Counted from the stretch's first letter, positions 1 to 14,376 are shown. The stretch: 64,000 nt of DNA from Stropharia rugosoannulata (GCA_028532985.1 JANCIK010000013.1:1798001-1862000); one strand, 5' to 3'. The notes: generated by a model from the sequence alone, not told the origin. A program made the numbers and translations.

Positions 1-790
1 CGAAGAAGTACCGGCCGCACAGCAATCCCAGAGGTGGGCGCTTCAGCATCATTAACTGGCAGATCTATTTTGCCCATGTAATTAACGAGGCCGGAAACGG
101 AGAGGATGTCGAGGGCACACAGAGCACCTTCCTATACGATGTTAAAAGATGCGTCCGGGGGTTGAAGGCGCTTCAGACTTACGGATCCTGTGCCTTGGGG
201 GTCATCGTGGTTTCCATGTATCGAGAAAACGGGTATGCCAACGTTGAAGTTTGGATCCTCATAGTTGACCGCTGGAAAACTATGAGACCTCAACACGATA
301 TAGGAGGAATAGAACGAGCGAACGCGTACGAAAACCCGTCTGCTTTGCCCTCCTGTGGGTCACTGAGAAGCTCGACTTGAATTGGTTTGTCACCCATGGT
401 GTATTCTCGCAGCAGGGCGGATACTTGGTATAGACATGTGCGCGAGGGCTTATTCTCGTGGAACAGATCTCCAGCCAGCAGGATGAAGTCAACCTAGCAC
501 ACTGTCGATCATTGTGCCACTCGACATGCTAGATTGAGACTCACATCATTCTTCACAGCCAGCTGCAGTATTTCTCGAAAGGTATTGATGGAGTCTTGAC
601 CTCGTATTGGATCCCTTTCCATATACCCAACATGGTTGTCGGTCGCGAGCAGGATCTTTATCGTATGCTCCGGGACTTGGGAGGGCTTTAATCAGTATTC
701 CATTGTCATCCACGCATATAATAGAGACTAACATAGCGTCTGGATACCAATAGTCGGGGGTGGAGGACTGCCTTCAGACTGAGACGACAT
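1..790 (-). CDS. MRE11: MRE11 double-strand-break repair nuclease, N-terminal part (3' part outside window)
   Basis: This is the N-terminal phosphoesterase domain of MRE11, the Mn-dependent 3'-5' exonuclease and endonuclease of the MRE11-RAD50-NBS1 complex in the nucleus. After a short Ser/Pro-rich leader the spliced protein reads [16 protein letters not shown], then [17 protein letters not shown], then [12 protein letters not shown]. These are metallophosphatase motifs I to III, carrying the metal-binding Asp, His and Asn residues. At least four short introns are needed, one splitting the leader from motif I. The start is the ATG at 790-788, just ahead of the leader. Only about 200 residues fall in the window; the capping and RAD50-binding regions lie beyond base 1. 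The gene is divergent from the nucleotide-sugar transporter at 1009. The family call is secure; exact intron ends are by eye. Confidence 0.93.
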
Positions 791-1008
791 GAGAGCGATC
801 GTGAAAGCGCTCCGCGACGCGTGCCGGCAATTAAATGAAGACCGGCAACTTTATAATTATTTAATTAATCTCCCACGCAATTCCTCGTTGGCAGTCACTT
901 GGCTCGTATACCTTGAATCTTCTTTAGCTCTCTGCCTGTTTCTTTCTTCTTAGACGTTCAATCATCATAAATTCTTCTTAGAGGGCTTCAATTCTAACGA
1001 CATCTGCC
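791..1008. promoter_or_regulatory. Short divergent intergenic region (MRE11 / transporter)
   Basis: About 220 bases separate two divergent start codons, so both core promoters must lie here. The stretch near the transporter is pyrimidine-rich with TTCTT tracts, common just upstream of fungal start codons. No specific factor site is recognised. Confidence 0.45.
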
Positions 1009-2384
1009 ATGGCTCCTCAGAATGCCGCCAAACCACCTTCCAAGACGCTGGTCGTACGTGAATGTTAGGTATGCAATTTGAGCACGGCACTGACGACATT
1101 GCAGACTGGCGTTGTTGTATTTTATCTCGTTGCAGCACTTGCGGTGAGTATCTACAAGTCTTCCTATACTATAAACTAACGCCTCGCTTTCAGATGGTTA
1201 TGGCGTATGACTTTCGCTGCCCTTCATAGAGGCATATATTGACAACATTCACAGTAATAAATGGGTTCTGAACACTACAAATATACCCTTATTTTTCCTC
1301 TGGACGCAACTTGCCATAGCGGCTGTGCTATTCGTAGTGTCTGATGCGCTGCGCATGCTGCCCGAAAGGCTCACGTTCAACATCGAGACGTGTAAGGGAC
1401 TGGTCCCCATGGTTGGCTTGAACGTATTGGGCCTTAGGTCTGCATCATTCCCGCCCTCAGGATTTGGGTTACTAATTCCATTTTATTATTCGGTACAGCT
1501 TCAGTAACTATACCCTAAAATATGTCGACGCCTCTTTCTACCAGGTTGCCCGTGGGCTTATTCTGCCCTTCACTGTCTGCACGTCTTTCATCTTCTTGCA
1601 CGCCCGACCGTCACTGCGCATCCTTCTCTGCTGTGGGCTAGTTACTGCCGGATTCTTCGTAGGGATATTCCTCGATGGCACTCCCCTCTCCTTGGTTGGA
1701 GTTGGGTTTGGCGTAGCCAGTTCCGCTATCACCGCCTTGCACTCTGTTGTAATTAAACAGAGCTTAAACGTCGTCGGCGGGAGCGCGCTCTCTCTGTCGT
1801 GGTACACGAATCTGCTCAGCGCAGTTGTCCTCTTCCCCCTGCTCATTCTTGCCGGGGAGGGGAAAGACGTGCTTAAGCTTATGTTCGGCGTCGATGAGCT
1901 GCTCGTTAAGGAGGGCGCAATGTCTCCCTTCACAACCTTTGTTTGGGGATCGCTCATTACGGTACGTCCAGCATCATCATGCATACTTCTTCATACCATG
2001 TATGCTTACATCCGATCACAGGGAGTCGTAGGATTTTTGATGAGCATTGCTAGTTTACTTTCGATCAAGGTTACCTCCCCTATCACGCATATGGTCTCTT
2101 CTGCCGTGCGCGGTGTCGCCGCATCGCTCCTCGGAATGTGGCTGTTTAAAGAGATCATCACGACGTGCGTTAGCAGCTCTCCAGTTCCGCATTTTCGCGC
2201 ATATATTGACCATTTTAACAGCGGACGTGCATCTTCAATCGGTATCATTCTTATCGGGTCTATTCTCTATACCTGGGTCAAGCACCAAGAAACCCTCCCT
2301 GCGGCGCAAACTTCCCGTCGCGGCTCATATGAACGTGTCAAAATGGAGGACCTGGAAACTGGCGAGAGGGAGAAGCCCAGATAA
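1009..2384 (+). CDS. Golgi nucleotide-sugar transporter, GDP-fucose transporter (SLC35C1) type
   Basis: The gene encodes a 348-residue, about ten-span drug/metabolite-superfamily transporter. Seven exons splice cleanly: 1009-1053, 1105-1143, 1194-1204 (an 11 nt exon), 1255-1437, 1499-1961, 2022-2164 and 2222-2384. Early sequence NKWVLN, central SFYQVARGL and later LSIKVTSPITHMVS are hallmarks of the TPT/SLC35C group, and the cytosolic tail is polar. SLC35C1-type members carry GDP-fucose into the Golgi lumen in exchange for GMP. Substrate cannot be read from sequence alone. However, GDP-L-fucose synthase and GDP-mannose 4,6-dehydratase are the second and third genes downstream on the same strand, which supports GDP-fucose. 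A related GDP-mannose or triose-phosphate-like transporter is the alternative. Confidence 0.85.
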
Positions 2385-2743
2385 GGCCCATCCTTCGGTA
2401 TGAAAAATGTGGCTGCAGTGAGCCGTCATGAAATCGTCTGTACCTTCCTGTTGGTGGGGATACAAATTATATTCACGCGTAATACCTCTGGCATGTATAT
2501 TACTCTAGCTGGTTGTTTATTCATTAGAAGTCATAGAAATCATTGGAGCGTGCATTACATGGAGCATATACTTGACGGCATTCTATATTTATGATATTCA
2601 TATGTATGGATGGCGCTCAAAAATACATATGCGGGCAATTATCCCCTCTGTCCAGATCTAAATTATGATATAGAGAATGACGCGACGTAGTATACGTGTT
2701 ACATCTTGCGAAGCCACTGACATGATTACCGTCACTATTTTAC
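2385..2743. other. Convergent intergenic region, no gene seen
   Basis: This AT-rich spacer lies between the 3' ends of the transporter and FAD1 and presumably holds both polyadenylation regions. Short open frames here show no family resemblance. Confidence 0.5.
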
Positions 2744-3862
2744 CTAAACTTGCGACGACCCTCGTCCTGATCTTTCTAAGTTTCCGTCTTTGAGCTCATA
2801 GGCAGGCAGGTATCGTGGTGTTTCTGACTTTGACTCGTGTCCATTCAGTGAAGTGCCGTTTGATTCTAATTTATCAGTTGACAATTTATAAGGGGCTAGG
2901 AGGGCGGGATTAGGGAAGGTATTAAATGTCGAGCCTAGTGAGGTATATCTAGCGTATACATCAATCAGCACGTAGATCACACTAGAAGTAGGAGATCCGT
3001 ACCCTTCGTCGTATAGACTACAATACGGCACATTTAGCCGGCGCAGGAACGCCCATACATCGCTGTACGACCAGTTAATGATGGGATTGACACGCTCGAA
3101 CGACGGCCAGCCGGGATCGGTCATATTCCGATGCGATAGTTTGGCTGTTCCCAGGAATAATTGAGTACGCGCGCCGAGAGTAGGTAAGATAGGGATCGTC
3201 ACCTCCATGCGGGTCGGTCCGCCGCGTCCCTATCAGGATTGCAGAGATGTGCGGGAAACGCTCCTTATACGTCTGCAGCGCCTGCAGCATGCCCTCGCCG
3301 CCCCGCGCCTTGCCCACGGGTTTTGGAGTGTCAATGTAGCTCGTTCCATTCGCTTGAGGCGCAGGCGTATTTATACTCTCTACCTGTGGCGCGTCGTGGC
3401 TACATGAGAACAGGTCGAGGTCATAGAGCCGTGCAGCCTCGTCGATGAAGTCCTCGAGCGTCTTGAATGGTGAAGGCACGGGGATGTAGATGGCGTGTAT
3501 TGGCTTCAGTTTCTCCGTGGGCTGCAGGCGCCGCGCAAGCGCCCCTGCATATAGATGGAGTAAAACAGTGCCTGCGATTAGATGTCAGTCCACGTCTTAA
3601 ACACTGGTCGCCAGCGTTATTTCGTACAATCCTTTCCCCCGTTGAAGCTCAGCGAGACATTATCTGGCCTTCAGGCAGTCATTCTCCCCCCTATCATAAC
3701 TTTCAAAAAACTGACTCACCCATGGGTATCCAAGCACTCGTCGATGACAGCTAGTGCCTCCTTCACGAGGGGTGCCAAAAGGTCGGCGTCGTCCTCGGCA
3801 AGCGCGTACACCTGATCGGCGATAGCTTTGGCGTCCAATTTTGCAATGTACGACTGCGACAT
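2744..3862 (-). CDS. FAD1: FAD synthase (FMN adenylyltransferase), PAPS-reductase fold
   Basis: FAD synthase transfers AMP from ATP to FMN to make FAD, a cytosolic step that supplies flavoenzymes. The spliced protein contains the PP-loop [14 protein letters not shown], then [15 protein letters not shown], then [15 protein letters not shown] with [12 protein letters not shown], and [17 protein letters not shown]. These match yeast Fad1 block by block. Four introns are required. The PP-loop is carried on a very small second exon (about 3622-3658) that is easy to miss, because simple frame joining there gives a stop. The start is the only upstream ATG in frame ([10 protein letters not shown]). 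The gene interrupts a set of GDP-fucose genes and is divergent from GDP-L-fucose synthase. The C-terminus past the conserved core is Ser/Lys-rich and unremarkable. Confidence 0.92.
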
Positions 3863-4224
3863 CGTCAGGCTCTGTTTTCAGAGAGCTGGGCGATGATGGG
3901 GGATTATAAGAGGAATAGGTGGAGGCCATCGTCTGTTTCGATGCTGTACTCCGTGTTCCCCACTCCGGGGTCCGGACCTTCCGCCCGCTACCGATTATGT
4001 CATCTTTATTCACGTGCGCACAAGTTCTATTTTGAGCCTCTGATAAATCGCCGGCTGGCGCGATTAGATTCCGTGAGTTCGTAAGACTTGGTAAGAGCGC
4101 ATTTATGCTTGGGCGCCCTTGCTCTTGACCACTACCTCGGACACTTCGAAAGACTTGTGGTAGGCCATATATTCTATATTCTCTCTAGGAAGCACCTGCT
4201 AAATAGTGCAACGAAGCAGATAAA
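3863..4224. promoter_or_regulatory. Divergent promoter region between FAD1 and GDP-L-fucose synthase
   Basis: The 362-base gap between two divergent start codons must hold both promoters. TATATTCTATATTC occurs at about 4168-4181, some 45 bases before the fucose-synthase ATG, and could act as a TATA-like or initiator region. No other site is recognised. Confidence 0.4.
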
Positions 4225-5673
<1,449 letters not shown>

Positions 5674-6362
5674 TAGCGTGCATAGAAGCGGAATACGTCA
5701 TAGATACCTGGAAACTAATAATTTCCTTACTACATATATCTTACCTGGTTTTTAGAAATGCATATATATGACTGCAACGTGAACATCGCCTCGCAACCAT
5801 TAGTACGCTGGTTAGCAGTTCGCCGACACCTGGGTGCTGGGCTGTATTGGGCTGGTCGTGCTTGAATGTATGCGTATGCTGCTACATTCGTGGTTCATGA
5901 AGGTTGATGTTGAGCATTCAAGTGAATTTCAGGGGGATCCCCTTCCCGTGGAATGAACAATCCTGCATAGAAACGAGCAAATACTATAACTTGTACTAGG
6001 CCAATGTGGAGTTTCTCAATATTCATGACATTTCAATGCGCCCCCGGTTTTCCCAAGTTTTCCCGTAATCAACGAAAGTCGAGCACGGAGTAGATTTTGT
6101 CGTGTAATTTGTCCCTCTTTCCCTAGTTGCGTACAATCGCGACATGATGACCCATCGTACGCCGACGTCAGCGCAATTTGCGACCAGTGCGCTGATCAAT
6201 TTTGCCCTCAACGTCAACAGGCACCGAGGCTGAATGGAGATAGGCGTCCGTGATAGAACTAGTACTGTTCCTTGTCTAATCGTTAATCGACATATGCATT
6301 TATTATTTATCCACTTCACATTCACGACTTGACTGTAAATTCATTCTTGATCCCCGACCACC
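5674..6362. other. Intergenic, 3' region of GFUS and promoter of GMD
   Basis: No coding region is seen in these 689 bases. The 3' third should contain the GMD promoter. A minus-strand open frame here has no recognisable motif and lies where a promoter is expected. Confidence 0.5.
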
Positions 6363-7813
<1,451 letters not shown>

Positions 7814-8386
7814 ACGGTCAGCCATTGTCTATGATACCTCGTTGCCGCGCATTCCTGTGATGCAAAGCAGTAATTATATCTTCACGCATTTGAAAATCGA
7901 GGAGACTATTTGCTCCTTTTACGGCGGACTTTATTGATATGGGACTTCAAGTGCGGAGGCAGAGTTATATTTTCTTGTAGAAAAATTAGATGTATATCTG
8001 AATTAGAATTGTCTTCAAAATTGACAAGCTGCATTACAGTTGCAACCTTGTTATTTCACAGCCAATTCAATCCGCAATGACCATGACTTTGAAGTTCGTA
8101 GTTACGCAGACGCAAACATTGCACCAAGCTAGAAGACCGCGTGGGGACAGTCATCACAGATATACCAAGTCAAAAATCTTAAATGTATTTATTAGAGAAT
8201 TAGGAGTGTTTAGGCCTTAGGAAGCGTCTAGAGAGCTAATATGTGATCATAGAGGAATCAAATAAGGATACTGAAATGCCATATTAGTCTACTTTGATGA
8301 CCCTGCGTGCACACAACAATGAGCTTACAAGCTAGGGCCCTGCATCATTGGCACTCAGGGACAAGGACATCCCTTACACGTCGAAT
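7814..8386. other. Convergent intergenic region, nothing recognised
   Basis: This AT-rich spacer lies between the GMD stop and the stop of the CBM1 gene. No open frame with coding character and no repeat structure was seen. Confidence 0.5.
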
Positions 8387-8648
8387 CTACTTCGATGCCG
8401 GTGGGAGGCAAAGAGAAACGTGGTCGTTAATCCACGAGCAACTGTGGTTCTCAGGGCATTCGCTGGAGCCGGTGAACGCGAGGCCTCCACACTGTGATAT
8501 TTCGTCGGTTAGAGTCTTTCTTCTGCATATACATAGAGCGCTGCACCGCTTGCTAGAAACGCACCTGAGGGAATGCCACATTCGGCTCGGCGAAGACAGA
8601 GGCGCAGGACGCGGCAAGGATGAGCGTGGCGATCGTTAGTTTGAACAT
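8387..8648 (-). CDS. Small secreted CBM1-only protein
   Basis: Two exons (8565-8648 and 8387-8491) splice in phase 0 to a 62-residue protein. It starts with a clear signal peptide (MFKLTIATLILAASCASVFA), followed after a short spacer by one fungal cellulose-binding module, QCGGLAFTGSSEC with HSC and the final SLCLP. All four CBM1 cysteines and the Gly-Gly turn are present. Nothing else fits in the protein, so it is a stand-alone module, not an enzyme. The aromatic pair normally just before SQCL (N-x-Y-Y) is replaced by D-H-V, and the first planar residue is Phe. Tight cellulose binding is therefore doubtful. The role may be wall or chitin interaction, or a small effector-like function, but this is inference. 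A TATA-like box lies about 70 bases upstream. Confidence 0.82.
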
Positions 8649-8717
8649 ATTGGTACCGGTTAATGACAAGGTGCAGGAGAAAGACAGTGGTCAGCTCTGT
8701 TCGCGTCTCGTCTGCTT

Positions 8718-8725
8718 CTTAAATA
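8718..8725 (-). promoter_or_regulatory. TATA-like box of the small CBM1 gene
   Basis: On the minus strand the sequence reads TATTTAAG about 70 bases upstream of the ATG, in the expected place for a highly expressed secreted-protein gene. Confidence 0.45.
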
Positions 8726-8729
8726 CTCA

Positions 8730-9637
8730 GTTCCGTGACGACGATCCACAGGATCACAAAAACATGTACTCTGGTCCAGTGTCTCCCAGGGGTGTGTTCT
8801 CCGTCTATAACCAATCTCAGGGGCAGCGTCATAGATGGGCCCGATGGCCGCCAATGATATCCTGAGATCAGTGTTTTTGCTTGTCTTTTGGGGACATACT
8901 GGGACACGCCGGAACACTATCATGATGCGAGATCTCGTGTTTTAGCTCGGTATGCAGGACATCAACCTATTGATAGCTCGTACCTGTGCACGGATGTTGT
9001 TGCTGTTAAAGCCGGAAGGGAAGGGTAAATCGGTAAGCGCATAGTCATTAGCCGAGTCTATGGACCTAATGATACTGTACACTGCAATATACGTAGAGAA
9101 GGCAAAAATATGTGTTTTTCTAGATTGATTGCTTGAACAAAATCTACATGGTATATAGTGTATTATGTACTTTATACCTCGAGAGACTTAGTATGATTTT
9201 GTAAAGAGTCAAGGTGACATGTCAAGTGTACATTTATTCATCGCAACGGTGATGTTTACTAGTACATGCATACTGTTTCACCGTCTCTCCGTGATGGCTG
9301 CGTATTAGTGAGAAACGTTCACACAGCTTCAACCTACTTTTTGAACCCGCCCACATTTATAATAATGCGTGACTACGTACTAGTAATACAGAATGTATAC
9401 ATATTTTTGTACATACCATTTCTCAGTCATTGCCTGTCAACCTCGCAGGCCTAATCCTCTATAACGGTATTGCAGGTTCACGTCAACACTCGGGCGCAAC
9501 TCGGGCACACACGCGTTGAAGACTAGAAGCCGCTCCTATACATAGTCGGATGTGAACCGGTTTCTTATTTTTGGCATGACCTCTACGGTGGACCTTCTAC
9601 AGCTTTGTGAGCTTCGCAAAGTTTCTGCGGGATACAT
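8730..9637. other. Gene-poor stretch upstream of the CBM1 gene
   Basis: No supportable gene is seen. The stretch is AT-rich with short chance frames. A minus-strand frame at 8660-8923 lies over the CBM1 promoter and lacks motifs. Confidence 0.45.
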
Positions 9638-10174
9638 TAGGAGGAGTCAGAGTAGACGATTCTGACAGATTTTTGTTTCGATTCTGAGTTCGATTGTATC
9701 CAGAATCGTTTTCACCAGAATCGTGGGAAAATCGCCGAAACAGCACAGAATCGCATAATCGCAGATGCGCCTCTGGAGCCGCAACTGCAATTCCGCGATT
9801 TTCCAGAATCGGATTCTGCTCCTTTGAATACGGCCTTTCTCAAAATTCCTGAAGCAAATAACACAGCTGCCAAGTTGCTGCATGTAATTGGTAATGTTCC
9901 CGGATTGTTGTGGGTATCTCACACCTATAGAGGCACAATAATCCAATAATAAGCGTAATTCCTCCCATAATGCTAGACTGTTATGCGTTGGTTATGCCTC
10001 CCAGTTATGCAAGTTGCACAAGCTAGTGTAGAATCCAATTATGACTGGTAGGTCAGCAAGGGGTGGTCAGAGTAAAAGCGGTTTGATCCAGATTACCTGG
10101 AAAATAATCAACCCAAAAGCGAACTCATAATCAGAATGAAAATCGGTCGGAATCGCCAACTTTGACTCCTCCTA
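9638..10174. mobile_element. MITE-like non-autonomous element with inverted terminal repeats and TA flanks
   Basis: The left end TAGGAGGAGTCAGAGTAGAC and the reverse complement of the right end TAGGAGGAGTCAAAGTTGGC match at about 31 of 37 aligned positions. Both ends start from TA, so the element proper is about 533 bases between TA dinucleotides, as expected for Tc1/mariner-type target duplications. The interior carries repeated CAGAATCG/CGATTCTG words near the left end and has no transposase frame. It therefore looks like a passively mobilised derivative. The class assignment rests only on the TA flank. Confidence 0.62.
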
Positions 10175-11433
10175 TTTTAACCTGGACAGATGGTACTAGT
10201 GGAGGGATGTCATCAGCATCTAACACTTTACTCGTAGAAGCCCTGTTTGGAATATATAGCTAGGTTAGTATACTAGACAATGCCACCTACCAGACAAGCC
10301 CTATATTCTGACCAATTACTACACACGCGTGTCTCTTCTAGTCAACCTCTAGTACCCGTCTAATCATTGTCTAATCACTGTATCCTGTTGAGAACCTTTG
10401 AGAATATTCACGATGGTTGCAAAGTTGGAGGTACTAGACAACTGAGATATTTCTGGAAAATGACATGCAGATCCCGGAGTCAAATGTTGCAGTAAGCTTT
10501 GTTTCGGAGAGTTGGTTGAGAGTCAGGTTCATATGTGTGGGATTCTCAATAGTGTGCGTGACTCGGATACAATCCCCACGGTACCATTTATTACTTGCGC
10601 ACGCTCATACGCGTGGCGCGCGCCGCGCGCTTATTCCCCGGCAACGCGCTCAGAGAGTCTCCAAGTCACGCGTTCAGTGTACTCTGATAGAGTATACCGA
10701 ACATCAGCGGCTTAGAAAGGTGTCGATTCAGGCCTGGATTTTTGTTCAGATGAACCGTCATCGCACATGAACTATAGTACCATTTCGGATTCTCCCTCCG
10801 TCCTCTGTCCAAGGGACATCATGTAGGTGGAGGAAATTGGTGGTTTGTGCCGTGTTCCGGCCTCCTGAGCTAATAACCAAAATATTGAAAGCATCTGAGA
10901 GAGTGGTTCAAAATCTGCAGCCAGACTCAAAAAACACTAGTAAACTTATTGGTTGTCCCGGGTCCCGGTGGAAGTGGCGGTCAAAAGATTTCGTCCACTG
11001 CGTCCTGTACATCCCCCTGGAGGAATTATTTGGTACGGTACACTATAGTCTCCATAACTCTCTATATGTAGCATCAAGGCAAATACACTAGAGTCATTAT
11101 CACAAGGTGATCATTGCATTTAGGACATGTACTAAGAACTCGTTGCCTGATAATTCATTACAAATTGTCAGTTGCTACGATTCCCTCATCATCTAGTATG
11201 ATGGGCCAGTGATTGGTGGTGCAAGAATATAGTATTAACTGACATTAAGTGATGACACCGTTGTATACACAATTTAACGAAAGCCTTGTATAATGTATCA
11301 CATCTGATGGCTCAGTAAAGTCGTAAATATAAGCAAGTCCACCGGAGGAATATGGTTGATACTATTCTCCCTCTCATTCAAATATTCATTCATCTCTCGC
11401 AATTAGCAGAGACCTCAGACAAATGGTCTTGAA
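10175..11433. other. Intergenic stretch between the MITE and the DUF6534 gene
   Basis: About 1.26 kb without a recognisable gene. Short frames at 10465-10770 and 10837-11091 have no motifs or plausible splice partners. The last 100 bases would hold the promoter of the following membrane protein. Confidence 0.45.
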
Positions 11434-12818
11434 ATGCTGATTCTCAACTCAACATTTATTTCATCTATTGTAAGGAAATTCTTGAGGAGTCACTTTACTA
11501 GCTAACTGTATTAATTATTTCGTTACAGTTTTTAGCTTACCTTCTGCCTTGGTACTTCTTCGGAGTACTTTCTGTACAAGTCTGTACGTGGTTTATCTCA
11601 TGTTAAAAATTTTCGGTTATTACAAACCCATTTGATAGATTTATATTCCAAAACATTCCTTAATGACAGGATGATCACTAAAGCATTCGTATATGGAGTA
11701 TACATGCTGCAGCTTACTCAAATAATCATGTTTGCAGAAGACTCTGCATTGGGGTTTGTTTTGGTGGATACCAATGTTCACAATTACAGTTGCTGGTTTT
11801 CTTTTATTGTGATTTCGGGCTTAGGTATGGTACACTTAGAGTTCTGTTTTGCTTCCAAATGACAACGTTGTCTTAACTTGATCTTGGCTTCTTCGTATTT
11901 AGTAGCATTCTCTCTACAATCATTCTATGCGTGGCGAGTACTCATCATATCGGGCACACGCATCCCATTTCTATTTATTCTTATGGTGAGAAATTTTCAT
12001 ATTTGTCAGTTTTCTATAAGTATATTACCACTACTACTGACCGTTAATCTTGATATTTCTGTTGCATTGAAGATGTCAATTACCGGCCTAATATTCTGCC
12101 TTGTCACTGCACTCAAGTATAAATCAGATTCAAATATACTTGCTATATTCGAGTGGAATGTTCGACTTAATGCAATGGTAAGACTAACTCTATATAATCA
12201 ATCATTTAGTCGAGATACAAGTACTTTTTTCATTAGGTGTCACTGGCTATCAATGCAGCGTGCGACGTTATTATAGCAGGGTTTATGATATTCTACGTAA
12301 GCCCTAGCGACTCCTCGTATATTATTTTAACCAAGCAAATACTAGTTGAAACGTTTCAATCCGGTCGAGCTCCGCACAGTCAATATAGTCAATCGTATCA
12401 TACGGCTATCTGTTGAAACTGGGACATTGACAGGTATGTTATTTAGAATTTATGCCCTTCGTTTATGCTAGAGGTCACGAACACTGCTATGGTTTTGATA
12501 GCCAGTGTAGAGGTTTTAACCTTTATCGCAATATCTATCTTTAGTTACTCCCCCTATGGCATAGTTCTGGTCTCGACTATCTCTGGGATCTATTCTACGA
12601 CCCTCATGTCCATGGTCAACAGCCGTGTAAGGGTCAAGGCATGTAGTACAGAAAATGGCTCATATGCCTGGCCAGAGGATCATATTTCCCCAGAATGTGG
12701 GCATATAGGAGTCTCGGCGAGCGGCAATGGAGGTAGTGGTGGGCATTCCGGTTTGGTGTTCGCGTTATCAACGGCGTCAGACTCAATAAGTAACGCAGAT
12801 TTAGTCGAGCAGGCTTAA
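11434..12818 (+). CDS. Orphan multi-span membrane protein, DUF6534 type
   Basis: Seven or so introns splice to a protein of about 300 residues with roughly seven hydrophobic spans. The first exon reads MLILNSTFISSI. The next gives FLAYLLPWYFFGVLSVQVYLY, where joining at about 11582/11637 is needed to restore QVYLY. Then follow VAFSLQSFYAWRVLIISG, INAACDVIIAGFMIFY and VNIVNRIIRLSVETGTLTEV. The last two blocks match the C-terminal module known as DUF6534 in Agaricomycete membrane proteins, whose function is unknown. A 49-base intron (from 12297) joins MIFY to LKRFNPVELR. The N-terminus is shorter than usual for this group, and the cytosolic tail is Ser/Gly-rich. It is not a STE3 pheromone receptor by any motif I can see. 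Confidence 0.7.
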
Positions 12819-13309
12819 AAACTGTTTGTCCATAAATATTATCATCCGTGTCTTGATTTTTGTACATAAAGTTTTGACTTGATAATTCTACGCTTAACGT
12901 AGCACCAGTAGGCACACACTGAATATTAACAATTGAAAAGCGTTCAACCTTGAAATTCAAACTTCAGGAAAATAGGCTAGTAAGTACATATTCACGTGTC
13001 CGTGGAGGTTTGATATGGTTCCCACGAGTCCATGATTAGAAGTGCGACATGCTATCCACCCACCACGACTACTTGACGACTGCACTCAGAACTGGCAAAC
13101 AGTTTGTTCAAGAACCACTCGTTTATGTCTTCGTGGCTATTGTGTCGACTGGTAGTTGTCAGATATTGGGTGTTTCGGGTCAGTCGCGTTTAATAGAAGC
13201 CATAGCTAACATGCGAAGTTCCAGCATCGTACCGATACGTCGACGCACTTGAAACTCGAGGCTCGTTCACTTCTCTGAAATATCAAATTACATACTCCCA
13301 TTGGCACAG
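12819..13309. other. Intergenic, nothing recognised
   Basis: The stretch between two plus-strand genes has no frame with coding character. It should hold the promoter of the F-box-like gene. Confidence 0.45.
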
Positions 13310-14376
13310 ATGACTACTCTGCCTCCGGAAATCATAGACCAGATACTGGGCTACTGCTTCTGTGAACCAGGTCTATCACCGGCGGCTCTCCTTACCACAT
13401 CGTTCTTATTCTATGAGATATATGCCAACATCGTCTATTCCAATCTGCGATTCATGACCCGAGGGCAGCTCACGACATTTATATCGACGTACACGTACAG
13501 TTCAGTCAAGTCTAATTCTGTCTTTTGCTTGCCCTATTCTATAGAGGTCGACATGATTACGAGTGGTACGGTGTTCATGGACATATATTCGCTGTTCTCG
13601 AAATGCTTTTCGAAAACATGTCCTGAGCGATTCGATGGGCTTGGAAGGCTCTCTTTGGACCTACTCCGGCTACGTCTGAACTCACACACACACGACGATG
13701 TAGGCATGGTGTACAATGCTCTATCACTTGTAAAGTGAGTGGGCGCCATCAGTGCTTTGAATGGTCTCACCAACTAGCTTAGTCCACGTCGGTTCATATG
13801 GACGGGTCCTGACCCGCCTCACCATTTTTCGACTGCAGTGAGTGACCTATCCCATTTCTCGGCACGCAATATCCTGAAATGCCTGTACAGATAGTCGCTA
13901 CCGTCGTCCCCCACCTATTCCGCGCTCTGGCGAGCTATACGAATCTAACTTTCGTTCAGCTTTCACATCTGAACATGACGTTCGGAGCTACATTCCCCGC
14001 TATCCCGTCTTTACGGGAAGTCTATCTTGGCCAAGCCGTCTTTCTCTCTCCTACTGTGGTTGCAAGTTGGCTTGTCCACCCTAGTGAGTGCCGGGAACGC
14101 GTCGTCTTGTAGATTACATCATTGAGCTAGTAATCAGACTCGAAGAGTATCGAGCGTATCCAGTTGGTCGACGCATACAGTGAAAGTATTTGGGGACCCC
14201 GGATACGACGTTCAGATATCGAGAGGGCAGCCGTAGCAATGCAGCCATTGCAAGACTTGGACGATCCCGAAATCACCGAGTTGAAGTACCGGATCCAATC
14301 TTTGGTGGTGTGCAAGGCCATGACAGAACGCATCATCGGCGGGGATCGCGTTGAAGATGATAGTGTACTTTTGTAA
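13310..14376 (+). CDS. F-box-like protein with an internally disrupted middle
   Basis: The N-terminus TLPPEIIDQILGYCF with the following AALLTTSFLFYEIYANIVY is an F-box-like motif, the SKP1-binding part of SCF ubiquitin-ligase adaptors. The C-terminus IQLVDAYSESIWGPRIRR followed by MTERIIGGDRVEDDS resembles the end of a recurrent Agaricomycete F-box family (from memory, unverified). The first intron (13733 onward) and the last (from about 14083 to an acceptor near 14137) splice in frame. Between about 13838 and 13890 I find no canonical intron that keeps frame from TIFRLQ into PVQIVATVVPHLF. The central repeat region also seems missing. The copy may carry an internal deletion or frameshift, or use an unusual splice. 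The ATG at 13310 is chosen because it sits six codons before the motif. Confidence 0.55.

Noticed and set aside
8307..8923. Plus-strand 110-codon and minus-strand 87-codon frames
   Set aside because: One is antisense to the CBM1 gene and the other covers its promoter.
10465..11091. Short plus-strand frames between the MITE and the DUF6534 gene
   Set aside because: No motif, no splice continuity and no coding-like codon pattern.
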